Part shown: one piece after another, positions 24,738-33,938 of the stretch | Position numbering within the stretch: the stretch's first letter is position 1 | Layout of the letters: each line of letters begins with the position of its first letter | Assembly: GCF_003688895.1 (NCBI RefSeq) | Contig: NZ_REFV01000020.1 | Coordinates: 1-49,109, forward strand | From: Dokdonia sinensis | Lineage (GTDB): Bacteria; Bacteroidota; Bacteroidia; Flavobacteriales; Flavobacteriaceae | DNA length: 49,109 nt | Direction of reading: 5' to 3' | Notes under the pieces: generated by a model | Database searches by the model: none | What the model saw: only the letters and a program-made list of their open reading frames with translations | What the model was told of the DNA's origin: nothing | Position numbers and translations under genes: made by a program

Positions 24738-24753
24738 TTAAAAATTACACATT

Positions 24754-26037
24754 ATGGCAACTGTAAATCAACTCTCATCTAAAGAGGCAATTGCATTAGA
24801 AGACAAACACGGTGCGCACAACTATCACCCACTCCCAGTAGTATTGAGTAGGGGAGAAGGTGTATATGTGTGGGACGCCGAAGGTAAAAAGTATTATGAT
24901 TTCCTTTCTGCATACTCTGCAGTAAATCAGGGGCATTGTCACCCACGCATTGTAAACGCAATGACAGAACAGGCAAAGAGACTTACCCTTACATCACGTG
25001 CATTTTATAATGACACCTTAGGTCCTTACGAGAAGTATGCAACAGAGTATTTTGGCTTTGACAAACTGCTTCCTATGAATACTGGAGCAGAGGCTGTGGA
25101 GACCGCTATTAAAATTGCGCGTAAATGGGCGTATGAGAAAAAGGGCATAGATGAAAACGAAGCGCAAATCGTAGTTTGTGAAAACAACTTTCACGGGCGT
25201 ACCACAACGATTATTTCTTTTTCTAACGATGAAAATGCTCGTAAGAACTTTGGACCGTATACAGCTGGATTCATAAAAATAGAATACGATAATCTTCAAG
25301 CATTAGAAGAGACTTTAAAGTCCAATAAAAACATTGCTGGTTTTTTAGTAGAACCTATTCAGGGAGAGGCAGGAGTCTATACGCCGTCTGATGATTATAT
25401 GCGTAAAGCTCAGTCTCTATGTAACGAGCACAATGTACTTTTTATAGCAGACGAGATCCAAACAGGAATCGCACGTACAGGAGCTTTGCTCGCTGTTTGT
25501 GGGAAATGTTCTTGTGAAGGACATTGTGAGAAACAAGCCGATACTTACGCACAGCCTGATATCTTAATTCTAGGTAAAGCGCTCTCTGGAGGAGCCTACC
25601 CTGTAAGCGCAGTTCTTGCAAATAATGATATTATGAATGTCATCAAGCCTGGACAGCACGGAAGCACCTTTGGAGGAAACCCAGTAGCAGGAGCAGTAGC
25701 TACCGAAGCGCTGGAAGTTGTAAGGGATGAAAATCTAGCCCAAAACGCACGCCACCTTGGAAATCTTTTCCGTGAGAAAATGCAGGAATTTGTAGACAGT
25801 AGTAATATCGCAACTTTAGTAAGAGGTCGCGGATTATTAAATGCCGTAGTCATAAACGATACAGAAGATAGCTCAACAGCTTGGGATATCTGTATGGCAC
25901 TACGCGACAATGGCTTACTCGCAAAACCCACCCACGGTAATATCATACGATTTGCACCACCTCTCGTAATGACTGAGGAAGAATTGCTGGATTGTGTGTC
26001 TATCATTATCAAGACGCTCAAGCAGTTTGAGAAATAA
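24754..26037 (+). CDS. rocD: Ornithine aminotransferase
   Basis: This PLP enzyme transfers the delta-amino group of ornithine to 2-oxoglutarate, giving glutamate semialdehyde in arginine/ornithine catabolism and proline supply. The 427 residues match class-III aminotransferases: NTGAEAVETAIKIARKW, the ADEIQTGIARTG motif, PLP lysine Lys275 in LILGKALSGG, and STFGGNPVAGAVA. A Cys-rich insert (CGKCSCEGHC, residues 249-258) before the PLP lysine is typical of Bacteroidota versions and looks like a metal site. It is monocistronic with a strong terminator after it; the leader has two hairpins. Confidence 0.95.
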   Translation: MATVNQLSSKEAIALEDKHGAHNYHPLPVVLSRGEGVYVWDAEGKKYYDFLSAYSAVNQGHCHPRIVNAMTEQAKRLTLTSRAFYNDTLGPYEKYATEYFGFDKLLPMNTGAEAVETAIKIARKWAYEKKGIDENEAQIVVCENNFHGRTTTIISFSNDENARKNFGPYTAGFIKIEYDNLQALEETLKSNKNIAGFLVEPIQGEAGVYTPSDDYMRKAQSLCNEHNVLFIADEIQTGIARTGALLAVCGKCSCEGHCEKQADTYAQPDILILGKALSGGAYPVSAVLANNDIMNVIKPGQHGSTFGGNPVAGAVATEALEVVRDENLAQNARHLGNLFREKMQEFVDSSNIATLVRGRGLLNAVVINDTEDSSTAWDICMALRDNGLLAKPTHGNIIRFAPPLVMTEEELLDCVSIIIKTLKQFEK

Positions 26038-26059
26038 ATTAAATTCTAAGTGAATATAG

Positions 26060-26091
26060 AAACGGCTCATTGCAAAATAAGCCGTTTTTTT
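26060..26091 (+). terminator. Rho-independent terminator of rocD
   Basis: AAACGGCT (26060-26067) pairs with AGCCGTTT (26080-26087), followed by a T-run. It lies 23 bp after the rocD stop and may also serve the convergent ABC-F gene that ends at 26116. Confidence 0.88.
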
Positions 26092-26115
26092 GTTTCTTAA
26101 TATTCGATTTCGAGG

Positions 26116-28050
26116 TTACCCCTCCATCTTCTCCATAAGTTCCATCCAGCGCATTTCCTTTTCTTCTTTTTTATCGATTAGGGCTTGAAGCTCTTGGGAG
26201 TGGATCGCGATTTCTTCGGGAGTGAGGTCCGGGTTTAGGAAGACTTCTTGTTTTTTTGCCTTGTCACGTTCTAGTTGTGCCACCTCGCGTTCGAGTTTTT
26301 TGTACTCTTTTTGCTCATTGTAAGTGAGTGCCCCTGTGTGTTGTTTTTCTTTCCACGATTTAGAATCTGTGGATTCATTTTCAGTTTTTTGAGATGTAGT
26401 TTTTAAATGTTCCGCTTTCGCGAACCCGCCTGCTCGGCCGGCAGGAGCGTCCTCCTCATTACTGAAATTCAAATTCCCCTCATAAGCGCGATAATCCGAA
26501 TAGTTGCCAGGGAAATCACTTATCTGTGCATTACCTTTAAATACAAATAAATGATCCACAATCTTGTCCATAAAGTAGCGGTCGTGAGAGACCACCACGA
26601 GACATCCTGGAAAATCTAAAAGGAAGTTCTCCAGCACGTTTAGGGTAACTACATCAAGGTCATTTGTAGGCTCATCAAGAATTAAAAAGTTAGGATTCTG
26701 AATGAAAACAGTACAGAGATAGAGGCGTTTACGCTCCCCGCCGCTCAGTTTTTCTACAAAATCATATTGTTTTTTACGATCAAATAAAAACCGCTCCAGC
26801 AATTGCCCCGCCGAAATGGTGCGCCCTTTCTTAAGCGGAATGTGGTCTCCAAAAGATTTTATTACATCAATAACTTTCTGACCTTCTTTAATTTCTATAC
26901 CCTTCTGTGTGTAGTACCCAAACTTAACGGTATCACCCACGATAACTTTTCCAGCATCAGGCTGGAGTGCACCTGTCATAATATTAAGGAAGGTGGTTTT
27001 TCCCGTTCCGTTTTTTCCTATGATGCCTACACGCTCGCCAGTTTTGAATACGTAGTCAAATTTATCCAGCAATTTTAAGTCACCAAAAGACTTACCCACC
27101 TTATGAAACTCGAGAATCTTACTTCCCATACGTTCCATATTAATTTCGAGTTGTACTTCGTGATCGTTACGACGCTGGTGGGCACGTTCTTTAATCTCAT
27201 AAAAATCGTCTATTCGAGATTTAGATTTTGTGGTACGTGCTTTGGGCTGGCGACGCATCCAGTCGAGTTCTTTTTTATAGAGGATTTTTGCTTTGGCAGT
27301 TTCGGTAGCTTCATTTGCCATACGTGCCTCTTTGTTTTCTAGGTAGTAGGCATAGTTTCCTTTGTAGGAATATAATTTTCCGTGATCCAGCTCTACAATT
27401 TCATTACAAACGTTTTCTAGAAAATAACGATCGTGAGTGACCATAAAAATGGTCAAACTCTCTCGCTTAAAGTATTCTTCCAACCACTCAATCATTTCGA
27501 GATCCAGATGGTTAGTAGGCTCATCAAGAATTACGAGATCTGGTTTCTCTAAAAGCATCGCGGCAAGTGCAAGTCGCTTTTTTTGTCCACCACTTAGGAG
27601 ACCTACTTTTCTATCGAGCTGGTCCAATTTAAGTTTAGAAAGTATCTGCTTATACTGTGTTTCAAAATCCCAAGCTTGTGCGGCTTCCATTGCGTCAAAG
27701 GCTTGTTGATAGGCCTCTGTATCTTCCATATTTAGTAATGCTTTTTCGTAAGCATTTATGGTGTTCATAATAGGATTGTCACTTGCAAAAATGGTTTCCT
27801 CCACCGTAAGGTCAGGATTTAAATCTGGTTCTTGCTGTAGAAATGATATGGTCAGTCCTTTACGGGACACTACTTGCCCACTATCTGGAGTTTCAAGACC
27901 CGCCATAATATGGAGTAGAGAGGTTTTTCCGGTTCCATTTTTGGCCACAAAACCTATTTTCTGGTCCTGATTAATACCAAAGGAGATGTCTTCAAAAAGA
28001 ACGCGCTCGCCAAAAGATTTGGCAACATTTTCAACAGATACGTAGTTCAA
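26116..28050 (-). CDS. ABC-F family ATPase, Uup-like
   Basis: This is a soluble duplicated ABC ATPase acting on the ribosome or on DNA intermediates rather than a transporter. The 644 residues contain two ABC domains: Walker A KNGTGKT near 37 and 346, signatures LLSGGQKKR and KLSGGERKR, Walker B LVILDEPTNHLD and FLILDEPTNDLD. The linker includes the RQPKARTTKSKSRIDDFY stretch typical of Uup. The C-terminal coiled coil (about 575-640) is also Uup-like. Between domain two and that coiled coil lies an unusual low-complexity stretch, DAPAGRAGGFAKAEH (about 530-545), encoded by two fused repeat elements. A -7 box TACTTTTG on the minus strand is at 28068-28075. Confidence 0.92.
   Translation of the reverse strand: MNYVSVENVAKSFGERVLFEDISFGINQDQKIGFVAKNGTGKTSLLHIMAGLETPDSGQVVSRKGLTISFLQQEPDLNPDLTVEETIFASDNPIMNTINAYEKALLNMEDTEAYQQAFDAMEAAQAWDFETQYKQILSKLKLDQLDRKVGLLSGGQKKRLALAAMLLEKPDLVILDEPTNHLDLEMIEWLEEYFKRESLTIFMVTHDRYFLENVCNEIVELDHGKLYSYKGNYAYYLENKEARMANEATETAKAKILYKKELDWMRRQPKARTTKSKSRIDDFYEIKERAHQRRNDHEVQLEINMERMGSKILEFHKVGKSFGDLKLLDKFDYVFKTGERVGIIGKNGTGKTTFLNIMTGALQPDAGKVIVGDTVKFGYYTQKGIEIKEGQKVIDVIKSFGDHIPLKKGRTISAGQLLERFLFDRKKQYDFVEKLSGGERKRLYLCTVFIQNPNFLILDEPTNDLDVVTLNVLENFLLDFPGCLVVVSHDRYFMDKIVDHLFVFKGNAQISDFPGNYSDYRAYEGNLNFSNEEDAPAGRAGGFAKAEHLKTTSQKTENESTDSKSWKEKQHTGALTYNEQKEYKKLEREVAQLERDKAKKQEVFLNPDLTPEEIAIHSQELQALIDKKEEKEMRWMELMEKMEG
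26413..26445. repeat. Eroded dispersed palindrome fused to a second palindromic element (inside ABC-F gene)
   Basis: CGCTTTCGCGAA (26413-26424) is the left arm and core of the dispersed palindrome. Its right arm is replaced by a GC-rich near-palindrome, CCTGCTCGGCCGGCAGG (26429-26445). The frame is kept and the stretch encodes APAGRAGGFAKA in a linker. Confidence 0.75.
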
Positions 28051-28198
28051 GGCAAATTATTTTTTTGCAAAAGTAGACAATAGGAAGGTAGGAAGTTGAG
28101 AAAGGAAATACGAAAAATTTATAAATTGTGTCTCCCAGAGTGTAGAGGTTAGCCGCACTTCGTTATTGGTTAATGATTATGGTAAAATGAGTTTTTTA

Positions 28199-28214
28199 AG
28201 CTTTCGCGAAAGCG
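28199..28214. repeat. Dispersed palindrome, 15 of 16 (intergenic)
   Basis: AGCTTTCGCGAAAGCG, first base changed. It is intergenic, 45 bp after the GT2 stop in that gene's direction. Confidence 0.9.
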
Positions 28215-28258
28215 TACTCAAAACATCAATAAACACTTAAAGCAAACTTATCGAAGGG

Positions 28259-28981
28259 CTATTTCCTAGACCAAGTGTTGTATTTCAAAATACACCACAA
28301 AGCCCTCACACCATCTTGCCAATTTATTTTCTTTCCTTCATCGTATGTTCGTCCATAGTAGGAGATACCGACCTCATAAATGCGCACTTTAGGAATGCGG
28401 CTAATTTTTGCCGTAACCTCTGGCTCAAAGCCAAAACGCTTTTCTTTTAAATTTAGCCCCTTCACCATATCTGCTCTAAAGAGTTTGTAACAGGTTTCCA
28501 TATCTGTAAGATTCAAGTTGGTAAACATATTACTAAGGAAAGTCAGGAATTTATTTCCTAGCGTGTGCCAGAAGAAAAGAATACGGTGTGGATTACCACC
28601 CATAAAGCGGCTTCCGTAAACGACGTCTGCATTGCCGTTTAGGACAGGTTTAAGAAGGATTTTATATTCCTCAGGGTCGTATTCTAGGTCTGCGTCTTGT
28701 ATAATAATAAATTCACCTTTTGCCTCTGCAATACCACGATGAAGGGCAGCGCCTTTCCCCATATTCTTTGGCTGATGGTATAATTGCGTGTTCAAGTGCG
28801 GATTTGCTTTAATAAACGAAGCAATACGGTCTGCCGTATCGTCTGTAGAGCAATCGTTTACAATGACAAGCTCTTTTGTAATGCCATTAGGCAAAGTGAG
28901 TTGCTCAAGAACACTCAGTATCTCCAGAATCGTAGGAGCTTCATTATAGGCAGGAATGACAATGGAAAGGGTCTTGAACAT
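28259..28981 (-). CDS. Family 2 glycosyltransferase, polyprenol-phosphate type
   Basis: The 240 residues match GT-A enzymes of the dolichol/polyprenol-phosphate mannose synthase type: [17 protein letters not shown] at the N-terminus, [43 protein letters not shown] with the metal motif DAD (96-98), and [11 protein letters not shown]. There are no clear membrane helices beyond a hydrophobic stretch near 135-150. It probably charges a lipid carrier with a sugar for cell-surface glycosylation. A -7 box TATATTTG on the minus strand (28998-29005) precedes it. It is monocistronic. Confidence 0.88.
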   Translation of the reverse strand: MFKTLSIVIPAYNEAPTILEILSVLEQLTLPNGITKELVIVNDCSTDDTADRIASFIKANPHLNTQLYHQPKNMGKGAALHRGIAEAKGEFIIIQDADLEYDPEEYKILLKPVLNGNADVVYGSRFMGGNPHRILFFWHTLGNKFLTFLSNMFTNLNLTDMETCYKLFRADMVKGLNLKEKRFGFEPEVTAKISRIPKVRIYEVGISYYGRTYDEGKKINWQDGVRALWCILKYNTWSRK

Positions 28982-29280
28982 AAGTCTATTTAAAGTGCAA
29001 ATATATTTATACCGCTTAAACTTTATAGTAACACTAAAAATTTGTTTCTAACACGATCATATTTTGCTATAAATATAAATCTAAGCTTAGGCTATTCTAG
29101 GATTTCCTCTCTCATCTATTCGATTGATAATTCGAATTATGATAGTGCCATTATAAGGTTTAACCAGTTTATTTTCGCTTTAAGCGAAATTATCCTTGTC
29201 ATATTTGTAACATATCTCACATTTGTTCTTCTAATGGTCAAAGAATTTCTTCTATCTTAGAAAATTGTTAGCACAGAAAT
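28982..29280. other. Divergent promoter region between GT2 and ABC ATPase genes
   Basis: This holds the GT2 -7 box (28998-29005) and, for the plus-strand gene, only a weak TATCTTAG (29253-29260). An 8-bp inverted repeat, TTTCGCTT-T-AAGCGAAA (29173-29189), lies between. It shares bases with the dispersed palindrome but is arranged differently, and could be an operator. Confidence 0.4.
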
Positions 29281-29967
29281 ATGGGTAACTTAATTGAAAT
29301 ACGTGATATACGCCGAGATTTCCCGCTGGGGAGCGAAATCGTAAAAGTGCTTAAAGGTATAGATCTCGATATAGATAAAGGAGAGTATATCGCGATTATG
29401 GGGCCTTCGGGTTCAGGAAAATCAACACTTATGAACCTTCTAGGATGTCTGGATACGCCTACTTCGGGTTCCTATATTCTCAACGGTAGAGATGTGAGCC
29501 AGATGTTAGACGATGAACTTGCTGATGTGCGTAACACAGAAATAGGTTTCGTTTTCCAAACCTTTAATCTTTTACCTAGAACAACCGCATTAGATAACGT
29601 AGCGCTTCCTATGGTTTATGCGGGAAAATCAAAATCTGTACGCCACGCTCGTGCCGCAGAGGTTCTAAAAGATGTAGGTCTGGCAGACCGTATGGATCAC
29701 AAACCTAATCAACTCTCAGGAGGGCAACGCCAGCGTGTTGCGGTAGGTCGTGCACTGGTAAACAAGCCATCTATCATCCTTGCAGATGAGCCTACAGGAA
29801 ACCTAGACTCTAAAACTGGAGTGGAGATTATGGCACTTTTTGATGAGATTCACGCCGCGGGGAATACAGTAATTCTTGTAACACACGAGGAAGAAATAGC
29901 AGATTATGCACACCGCGTAATACGATTACGTGACGGCATCATCGAGAGTGATGAACGAACAAAATAG
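29281..29967 (+). CDS. ABC transporter ATPase, MacB/LolD type
   Basis: The 228 residues are one ABC ATPase domain: Walker [10 protein letters not shown] (41-49), Q-loop FQTFNLLP, signature LSGGQ (145-149), Walker [11 protein letters not shown] and switch HEEE. The [13 protein letters not shown] stretch places it in the MacB/LolD/FtsE-like group that powers FtsX-type permeases in lipoprotein release or efflux. No permease gene is adjacent; the next gene encodes a 59-residue membrane protein and then purM. Its partner must be elsewhere or this is an orphan subunit. Confidence 0.9.
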   Translation: MGNLIEIRDIRRDFPLGSEIVKVLKGIDLDIDKGEYIAIMGPSGSGKSTLMNLLGCLDTPTSGSYILNGRDVSQMLDDELADVRNTEIGFVFQTFNLLPRTTALDNVALPMVYAGKSKSVRHARAAEVLKDVGLADRMDHKPNQLSGGQRQRVAVGRALVNKPSIILADEPTGNLDSKTGVEIMALFDEIHAAGNTVILVTHEEEIADYAHRVIRLRDGIIESDERTK

Positions 29968-30015
29968 ATTGAATTACTTGTAGAGAATCCTTAGCTTTGA
30001 GCAAAGACTTTTCGT

Positions 30016-30195
30016 ATGGATTTCCTTAGTAATCTTTCAGAAACTACACAGGCTATCCTTGCCGTGATCGTTATTGCCGTCCTTTATTTTATGATGCAGG
30101 CTAATAATAAACGCAATAGAGATAAGCGATACAATCGTCAAGGGCGCAACTTTAGAGAAAATTATCAGCGTCGTAAGGAGGAGGAAAAAGAGTGA
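30016..30195 (+). CDS. Small basic membrane protein of 59 residues
   Basis: A 59-codon gene starts at ATG 30016 and stops at TGA 30193-30195. It encodes MDFLSNLSETTQ, one membrane helix (AILAVIVIAVLYFMMQ, about 13-28), then a highly charged Arg/Lys/Asn-rich tail (NNKRNRDKRYNRQGRNF and on to KEEEKE). The codon use and the sensible helix-plus-basic-tail shape argue that it is real. It follows the ABC ATPase gene by 48 bp on the same strand and may be co-transcribed. The tail could bind nucleic acid or the ribosome, but the function is unknown. Confidence 0.65.
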   Translation: MDFLSNLSETTQAILAVIVIAVLYFMMQANNKRNRDKRYNRQGRNFRENYQRRKEEEKE

Positions 30196-30205
30196 AAAGT
30201 GTAAA

Positions 30206-30321
30206 GTATCTAGTGCGTCGCTCACGCTCCTTTTAGTTTATGTGAGCGCCTGCATTCCAGTAGTCAGTAATAAGTGTCTAGTACGTCGCTTTGGCTCCTT
30301 TCAGTTTTCGTGAACGCCTGC
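30206..30321. repeat. Two diverged 48-bp direct repeats
   Basis: Copy 1 (30206-30253) and copy 2 (30274-30321) share about four fifths of their bases, including CTAGTRCGTCGCT, GCTCCTTT and ACGCCTGC-type ends, with a period of 68 bp. A second pair of short repeats, GTGTCTTTGCGRGAT, follows near 30360 and 30410. Confidence 0.6.
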
Positions 30322-30527
30322 GGCGACTCATTTTTAGGATGATACTTTTTTGTGACTCTGTGTCTTTGCGGGATAATAACATGTTCGAGTAAGTAACCTT
30401 TGCGCATTCGTGTCTTTGCGAGATCCAAACGCGCAACACCATTTCTACTTTCTACTTTCGTTTTTCTACTTTACCGGGCCATTTTGCTACTTTTTTTCTC
30501 ACTATTTTTGTCTCTTAATAAATCACA
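30322..30527. other. Intergenic region before purM
   Basis: There is no gene here. It contains the paired GTGTCTTTGCGRGAT motifs and, at its end, the purM -7 box. Confidence 0.5.
30503..30510 (+). promoter_or_regulatory. -7 box of purM
   Basis: TATTTTTG is a full match to TAnnTTTG, 17 bp before the ATG. A TTG (30484-30486) stands 16 bp upstream. The leader would be about 11 nt. Confidence 0.45.
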
Positions 30528-31709
30528 ATGAGCCAAGAAATCTCAAAACGCTACGCACAACGTGGTGTATCTGCTGGAAAAGAAGACGTACATAATGCCA
30601 TCAAGAATGTGGATAAGGGATTGTTCCCTCAGGCATTCTGTAAGATTGTACCAGATGCCCTTACGGGTGATGATGACTATTGTCTCGTAATGCATGCAGA
30701 TGGTGCTGGTACAAAAAGTGCACTTGCCTACATGTACTGGAGAGAAACTGGAGACCTTTCTGTCTGGAAGGGAATCGCTCAAGACGCGCTCATAATGAAT
30801 ATAGATGATTTATTATGCGTTGGTGCAACAGATCGCATTATGCTATCCTCAACAATCGGGCGTAATAAGAATTTGATTCCTGGCGATGTACTTTCGGCCA
30901 TAATTAATGGGACAGAGGAGTTGCTGGAGGACTTAAAATCGTTTGGCGTTACCATTCATTCTACTGGTGGAGAAACGGCAGATGTAGGAGATCTTGTACG
31001 TACGATTATTGTAGACTCTACGGTGACCGCCAGAATGAAGCGTAGCGATGTCATAGACAATGCAAACATTAAGGATGGCGATGTGATCGTAGGATTGTCT
31101 TCTTCAGGACAAGCAACCTATGAGAAGGAGTATAACGGGGGTATGGGAAGTAATGGACTTACCTCGGCAAGGCACGACGTGTTCAACAATTACCTCGCTC
31201 AGAAATTTCCAGAAAGTTATGATGCCGCGGTTCCTGTAGATTTAGTATACAGCGGTTCAAAAAAACTAACAGACAAGGTTGAAGGAAGTCCACTAGACGC
31301 AGGAAAATTGGTGCTTTCACCCACGAGAACGTATGCACCGATCGTAAAAGCCATTTTAGAAAAGTACTCAAGTACCGAAATTCACGGTATGGTACATTGT
31401 AGTGGTGGTGCCCAGACTAAGATTCTTCATTTTGTTAATGACCTTCATATTATAAAAGATAATATGTTCCCAGTCCCACCGCTCTTTAAATTGATTCAAG
31501 AAGAGAGTAAAACTGATTGGAAAGAGATGTACCAAGTGTTTAATATGGGACATCGTATGGAGATATATTGCGATGAGGCAACAGCTCAAGATATTATTTC
31601 CATTTCTAATTCTTTTAATGTAGATGCTCAGATCGTGGGTAGAGTACAAGCCTCAGATTCTGGGAAACGACTCACAATTACCAGCGATAAAGGAGTATTT
31701 AAGTATTAG
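30528..31709 (+). CDS. purM: Phosphoribosylformylglycinamidine cyclo-ligase (AIR synthase)
   Basis: The 393-residue enzyme closes the imidazole ring to give AIR, using ATP, in purine synthesis. Visible motifs are KRYAQRGVSAGKEDVHNAI at the start, the HADGAGTKSALAY substrate loop, and MNIDDLLCVGATDRIMLSSTIGRNK. GGETADVGDLVRTIIVDST and the SSSGQATYEKEYNGGMGSNG segment follow. This is the longer Bacteroidota form rather than the roughly 345-residue enterobacterial type. It is a single gene in the purine pathway here; purU lies 5 kb away and supplies formate for the same pathway. Confidence 0.94.
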   Translation: MSQEISKRYAQRGVSAGKEDVHNAIKNVDKGLFPQAFCKIVPDALTGDDDYCLVMHADGAGTKSALAYMYWRETGDLSVWKGIAQDALIMNIDDLLCVGATDRIMLSSTIGRNKNLIPGDVLSAIINGTEELLEDLKSFGVTIHSTGGETADVGDLVRTIIVDSTVTARMKRSDVIDNANIKDGDVIVGLSSSGQATYEKEYNGGMGSNGLTSARHDVFNNYLAQKFPESYDAAVPVDLVYSGSKKLTDKVEGSPLDAGKLVLSPTRTYAPIVKAILEKYSSTEIHGMVHCSGGAQTKILHFVNDLHIIKDNMFPVPPLFKLIQEESKTDWKEMYQVFNMGHRMEIYCDEATAQDIISISNSFNVDAQIVGRVQASDSGKRLTITSDKGVFKY

Positions 31710-31899
31710 TTTGGTACAAAAATATATAGATATTTCGACTCACTAGGTCGTTTATCTATGCTAGAGCTCTTTTAGTAGAATAGCGTGTTAATTTTTTAAC
31801 AATACTTTGACAAGATAGCACAAAACCGTTGGGTGGTCTTTTTTCGTTTATATGATAAGTAAAACAAAGCCTATTATATAACATTACACCACTTCACCA

Positions 31900-32757
31900 A
31901 TGGATTATCTAAACCTATTCTGGAAGAGAAAACAGCTTCTCATAGTATTCTCTATATTAATATTACTGAATAGTCTTACACTTTTGTTTAGTGATATGAC
32001 TAATAGCAGATATGTTAGGCTAATAAGTACAGCATTCTTCGTGCTTTTTTATCTAGTTATGAGCAAGAGGCGCAACAATTATGTACTAGCGGTCTTATTT
32101 TTCTTTCTCCTTAAGGATATTTTTATACAGAGCTATGAAGAAGGAGTGGGGTATATTATGTATTTAGCGTTCGGTATATTGGCGTATACAACCCTTGTTA
32201 TAGAACGTCTCCCTAAATTAAAGGAGATTACTCTTAATAAAACACTTGTTTTTGTCTCAATATTGCTCATCACGGCAAACACGTATACACTTCACGTAAT
32301 TATGAATATGATAGGTTTTGTGTTTGAAAGCACAACTCAGGTCGCGATGTTCTATATGTACGGCGCCTTTATGATGATACTTTCGGTTTCCGCTGTGGCA
32401 TATAATAATCAAGCAAACAGTAATAGGTCGCTACTTTTTACTTTTATGGTTTTTGCTTTTATTCTTTCAGATGTTACTTCCCTGTTTGCCTACTATTTTG
32501 GCATAGAATTCTGCTACTACATAGACCGTGTGAGCTATCTTCTAGGGTTTGCATTTTTGATAAATTATGGACTTAATTTCAGTCTTATTAGAGAAGAAAA
32601 ACAGCAGTTAGAGCAACTGATAGGTAATGAATATGCAGAGATTGAGGATTTTGACTATTCCGCTTTCGCGAAAGCGTATTCAGAAGAATTTGAAATAGCA
32701 GACTCAAAAGCCTCCCTGTACACATTTTTAGAGAACCGCAATGCCAAAGATGGTTAA
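31900..32757 (+). CDS. Integral membrane protein of unknown function, about eight helices
   Basis: The 285 residues have seven or eight hydrophobic helices (about 10-30, 38-55, 60-75, 83-102, 113-132, 144-165, 174-196, 207-228) and a C-terminal cytoplasmic tail of about 55 residues. The layout recalls YhhN-like or sensor-type membrane domains, but no conserved motif settles it. The tail carries a palindrome-encoded SAFAKAYSEEF, so here too the repeat sits in a likely disordered part. It stands alone between purM and prfA. No promoter box is convincing. I do not recognise the family. Confidence 0.75.
   Translation: MDYLNLFWKRKQLLIVFSILILLNSLTLLFSDMTNSRYVRLISTAFFVLFYLVMSKRRNNYVLAVLFFFLLKDIFIQSYEEGVGYIMYLAFGILAYTTLVIERLPKLKEITLNKTLVFVSILLITANTYTLHVIMNMIGFVFESTTQVAMFYMYGAFMMILSVSAVAYNNQANSNRSLLFTFMVFAFILSDVTSLFAYYFGIEFCYYIDRVSYLLGFAFLINYGLNFSLIREEKQQLEQLIGNEYAEIEDFDYSAFAKAYSEEFEIADSKASLYTFLENRNAKDG
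32661..32676. repeat. Dispersed 16-bp palindrome, perfect copy (inside membrane protein gene)
   Basis: Exact CGCTTTCGCGAAAGCG, read as AFAKA in the cytoplasmic C-terminal tail. Confidence 0.95.
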
Positions 32758-32836
32758 ATAAAAGCTTTTCTCGCGTGATACTCTAATCGATTTCCAGCTT
32801 AAAATTTGTAAATTCGCTCTTACTTAGAAGATACAA

Positions 32837-33916
32837 ATGTTAGAAAAATTACAGATTGTAAAGCAGCGTTTTGATGAGGTAAGTGACCTCATTATCCAGC
32901 CCGATATAATTACAGACCAGAAACGCTACGTACAACTCAATAAAGAATATAAAGACCTGAGAGCGCTTATGAATAAGCGCGAACTTTATATCGAACTCAA
33001 CGATAACCTAAACGAAGCTGAAGAGATTATTGCAAATGGCACTGATCCAGAAATGATCGAAATGGCAAAAATGCAATACGAAGAGGCAAAATCAGGCATT
33101 CCAGACTTAGAAGAAGAGATCCGGATGATGCTCATTCCCAAGGACCCAGAAGACGCTAAGAATGTCGTGGTAGAGATACGTGCAGGGACCGGTGGAGATG
33201 AAGCAAGTATTTTTGCTGGAGACCTCTACCGTATGTACACAAAATATGTCGAGAGTATTAGTGGCTGGAGTCATAGCACAGTAGATTATAGTGAGGGAAC
33301 TTCTGGTGGATTTAAAGAAATCCAGTTTGAAATTACAGGTGAAGATGTATATGGTACAATGAAGTTTGAAGCCGGTGTACACCGTGTACAGCGTGTTCCT
33401 CAAACCGAAACGCAAGGTCGTGTGCATACTAGTGCCGCAACCGTTATGGTGCTCCCAGAAGCAGAAGAGTTTGATGTCACCATCGAGGCAAAAGATGTTC
33501 GTGTAGATTTTTTCTGTTCTTCAGGACCAGGAGGGCAATCTGTAAACACTACATACTCAGCAGTACGATTAACACACATTCCTACGGGACTTGTAGCGCA
33601 GTGTCAAGATCAAAAGTCTCAGCATAAGAATAAGGAGAAAGCCTTTAAAGTTTTGCGCTCACGTCTGTACGACCTAGAACTTGCCAAAAAGCAAGAAGAA
33701 GACGCTGCAAAACGTAATTCCCAAGTGAGTAGCGGTGACCGTAGTGCAAAAATTAGAACGTACAACTATCCACAAGGACGTGTGACAGATCACAGAATAG
33801 GCCTCACGCTTTATGATTTACAAAACATTGTAAACGGAGATATACAAAGAATTCTCGACGAATTGAGACTTGTTGAAAATACAGAGAAATTGAAGTTTAC
33901 AGAGGGAGAACTATAA
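32837..33916 (+). CDS. prfA: Peptide chain release factor 1
   Basis: This factor recognises UAA and UAG and triggers peptide release. The 359 residues match RF1: an N-terminal helical domain, the [19 protein letters not shown] stretch, [20 protein letters not shown] containing the codon-reading region, the catalytic GGQ (232-234) in [10 protein letters not shown], and the C-terminal [15 protein letters not shown]. It heads a three-gene run with pyrF (22 bp later) and the binding-protein gene. Confidence 0.96.
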   Translation: MLEKLQIVKQRFDEVSDLIIQPDIITDQKRYVQLNKEYKDLRALMNKRELYIELNDNLNEAEEIIANGTDPEMIEMAKMQYEEAKSGIPDLEEEIRMMLIPKDPEDAKNVVVEIRAGTGGDEASIFAGDLYRMYTKYVESISGWSHSTVDYSEGTSGGFKEIQFEITGEDVYGTMKFEAGVHRVQRVPQTETQGRVHTSAATVMVLPEAEEFDVTIEAKDVRVDFFCSSGPGGQSVNTTYSAVRLTHIPTGLVAQCQDQKSQHKNKEKAFKVLRSRLYDLELAKKQEEDAAKRNSQVSSGDRSAKIRTYNYPQGRVTDHRIGLTLYDLQNIVNGDIQRILDELRLVENTEKLKFTEGEL

Positions 33917-33938
33917 TTTAGAATTCTGAAATTACAGA

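Noticed and set aside
29042-29260. A 72-codon open frame upstream of the MacB/LolD-type ATPase gene
   Set aside because: It lies in the divergent promoter region, uses a non-ATG start, has low-complexity AT-rich codons and no family resemblance.
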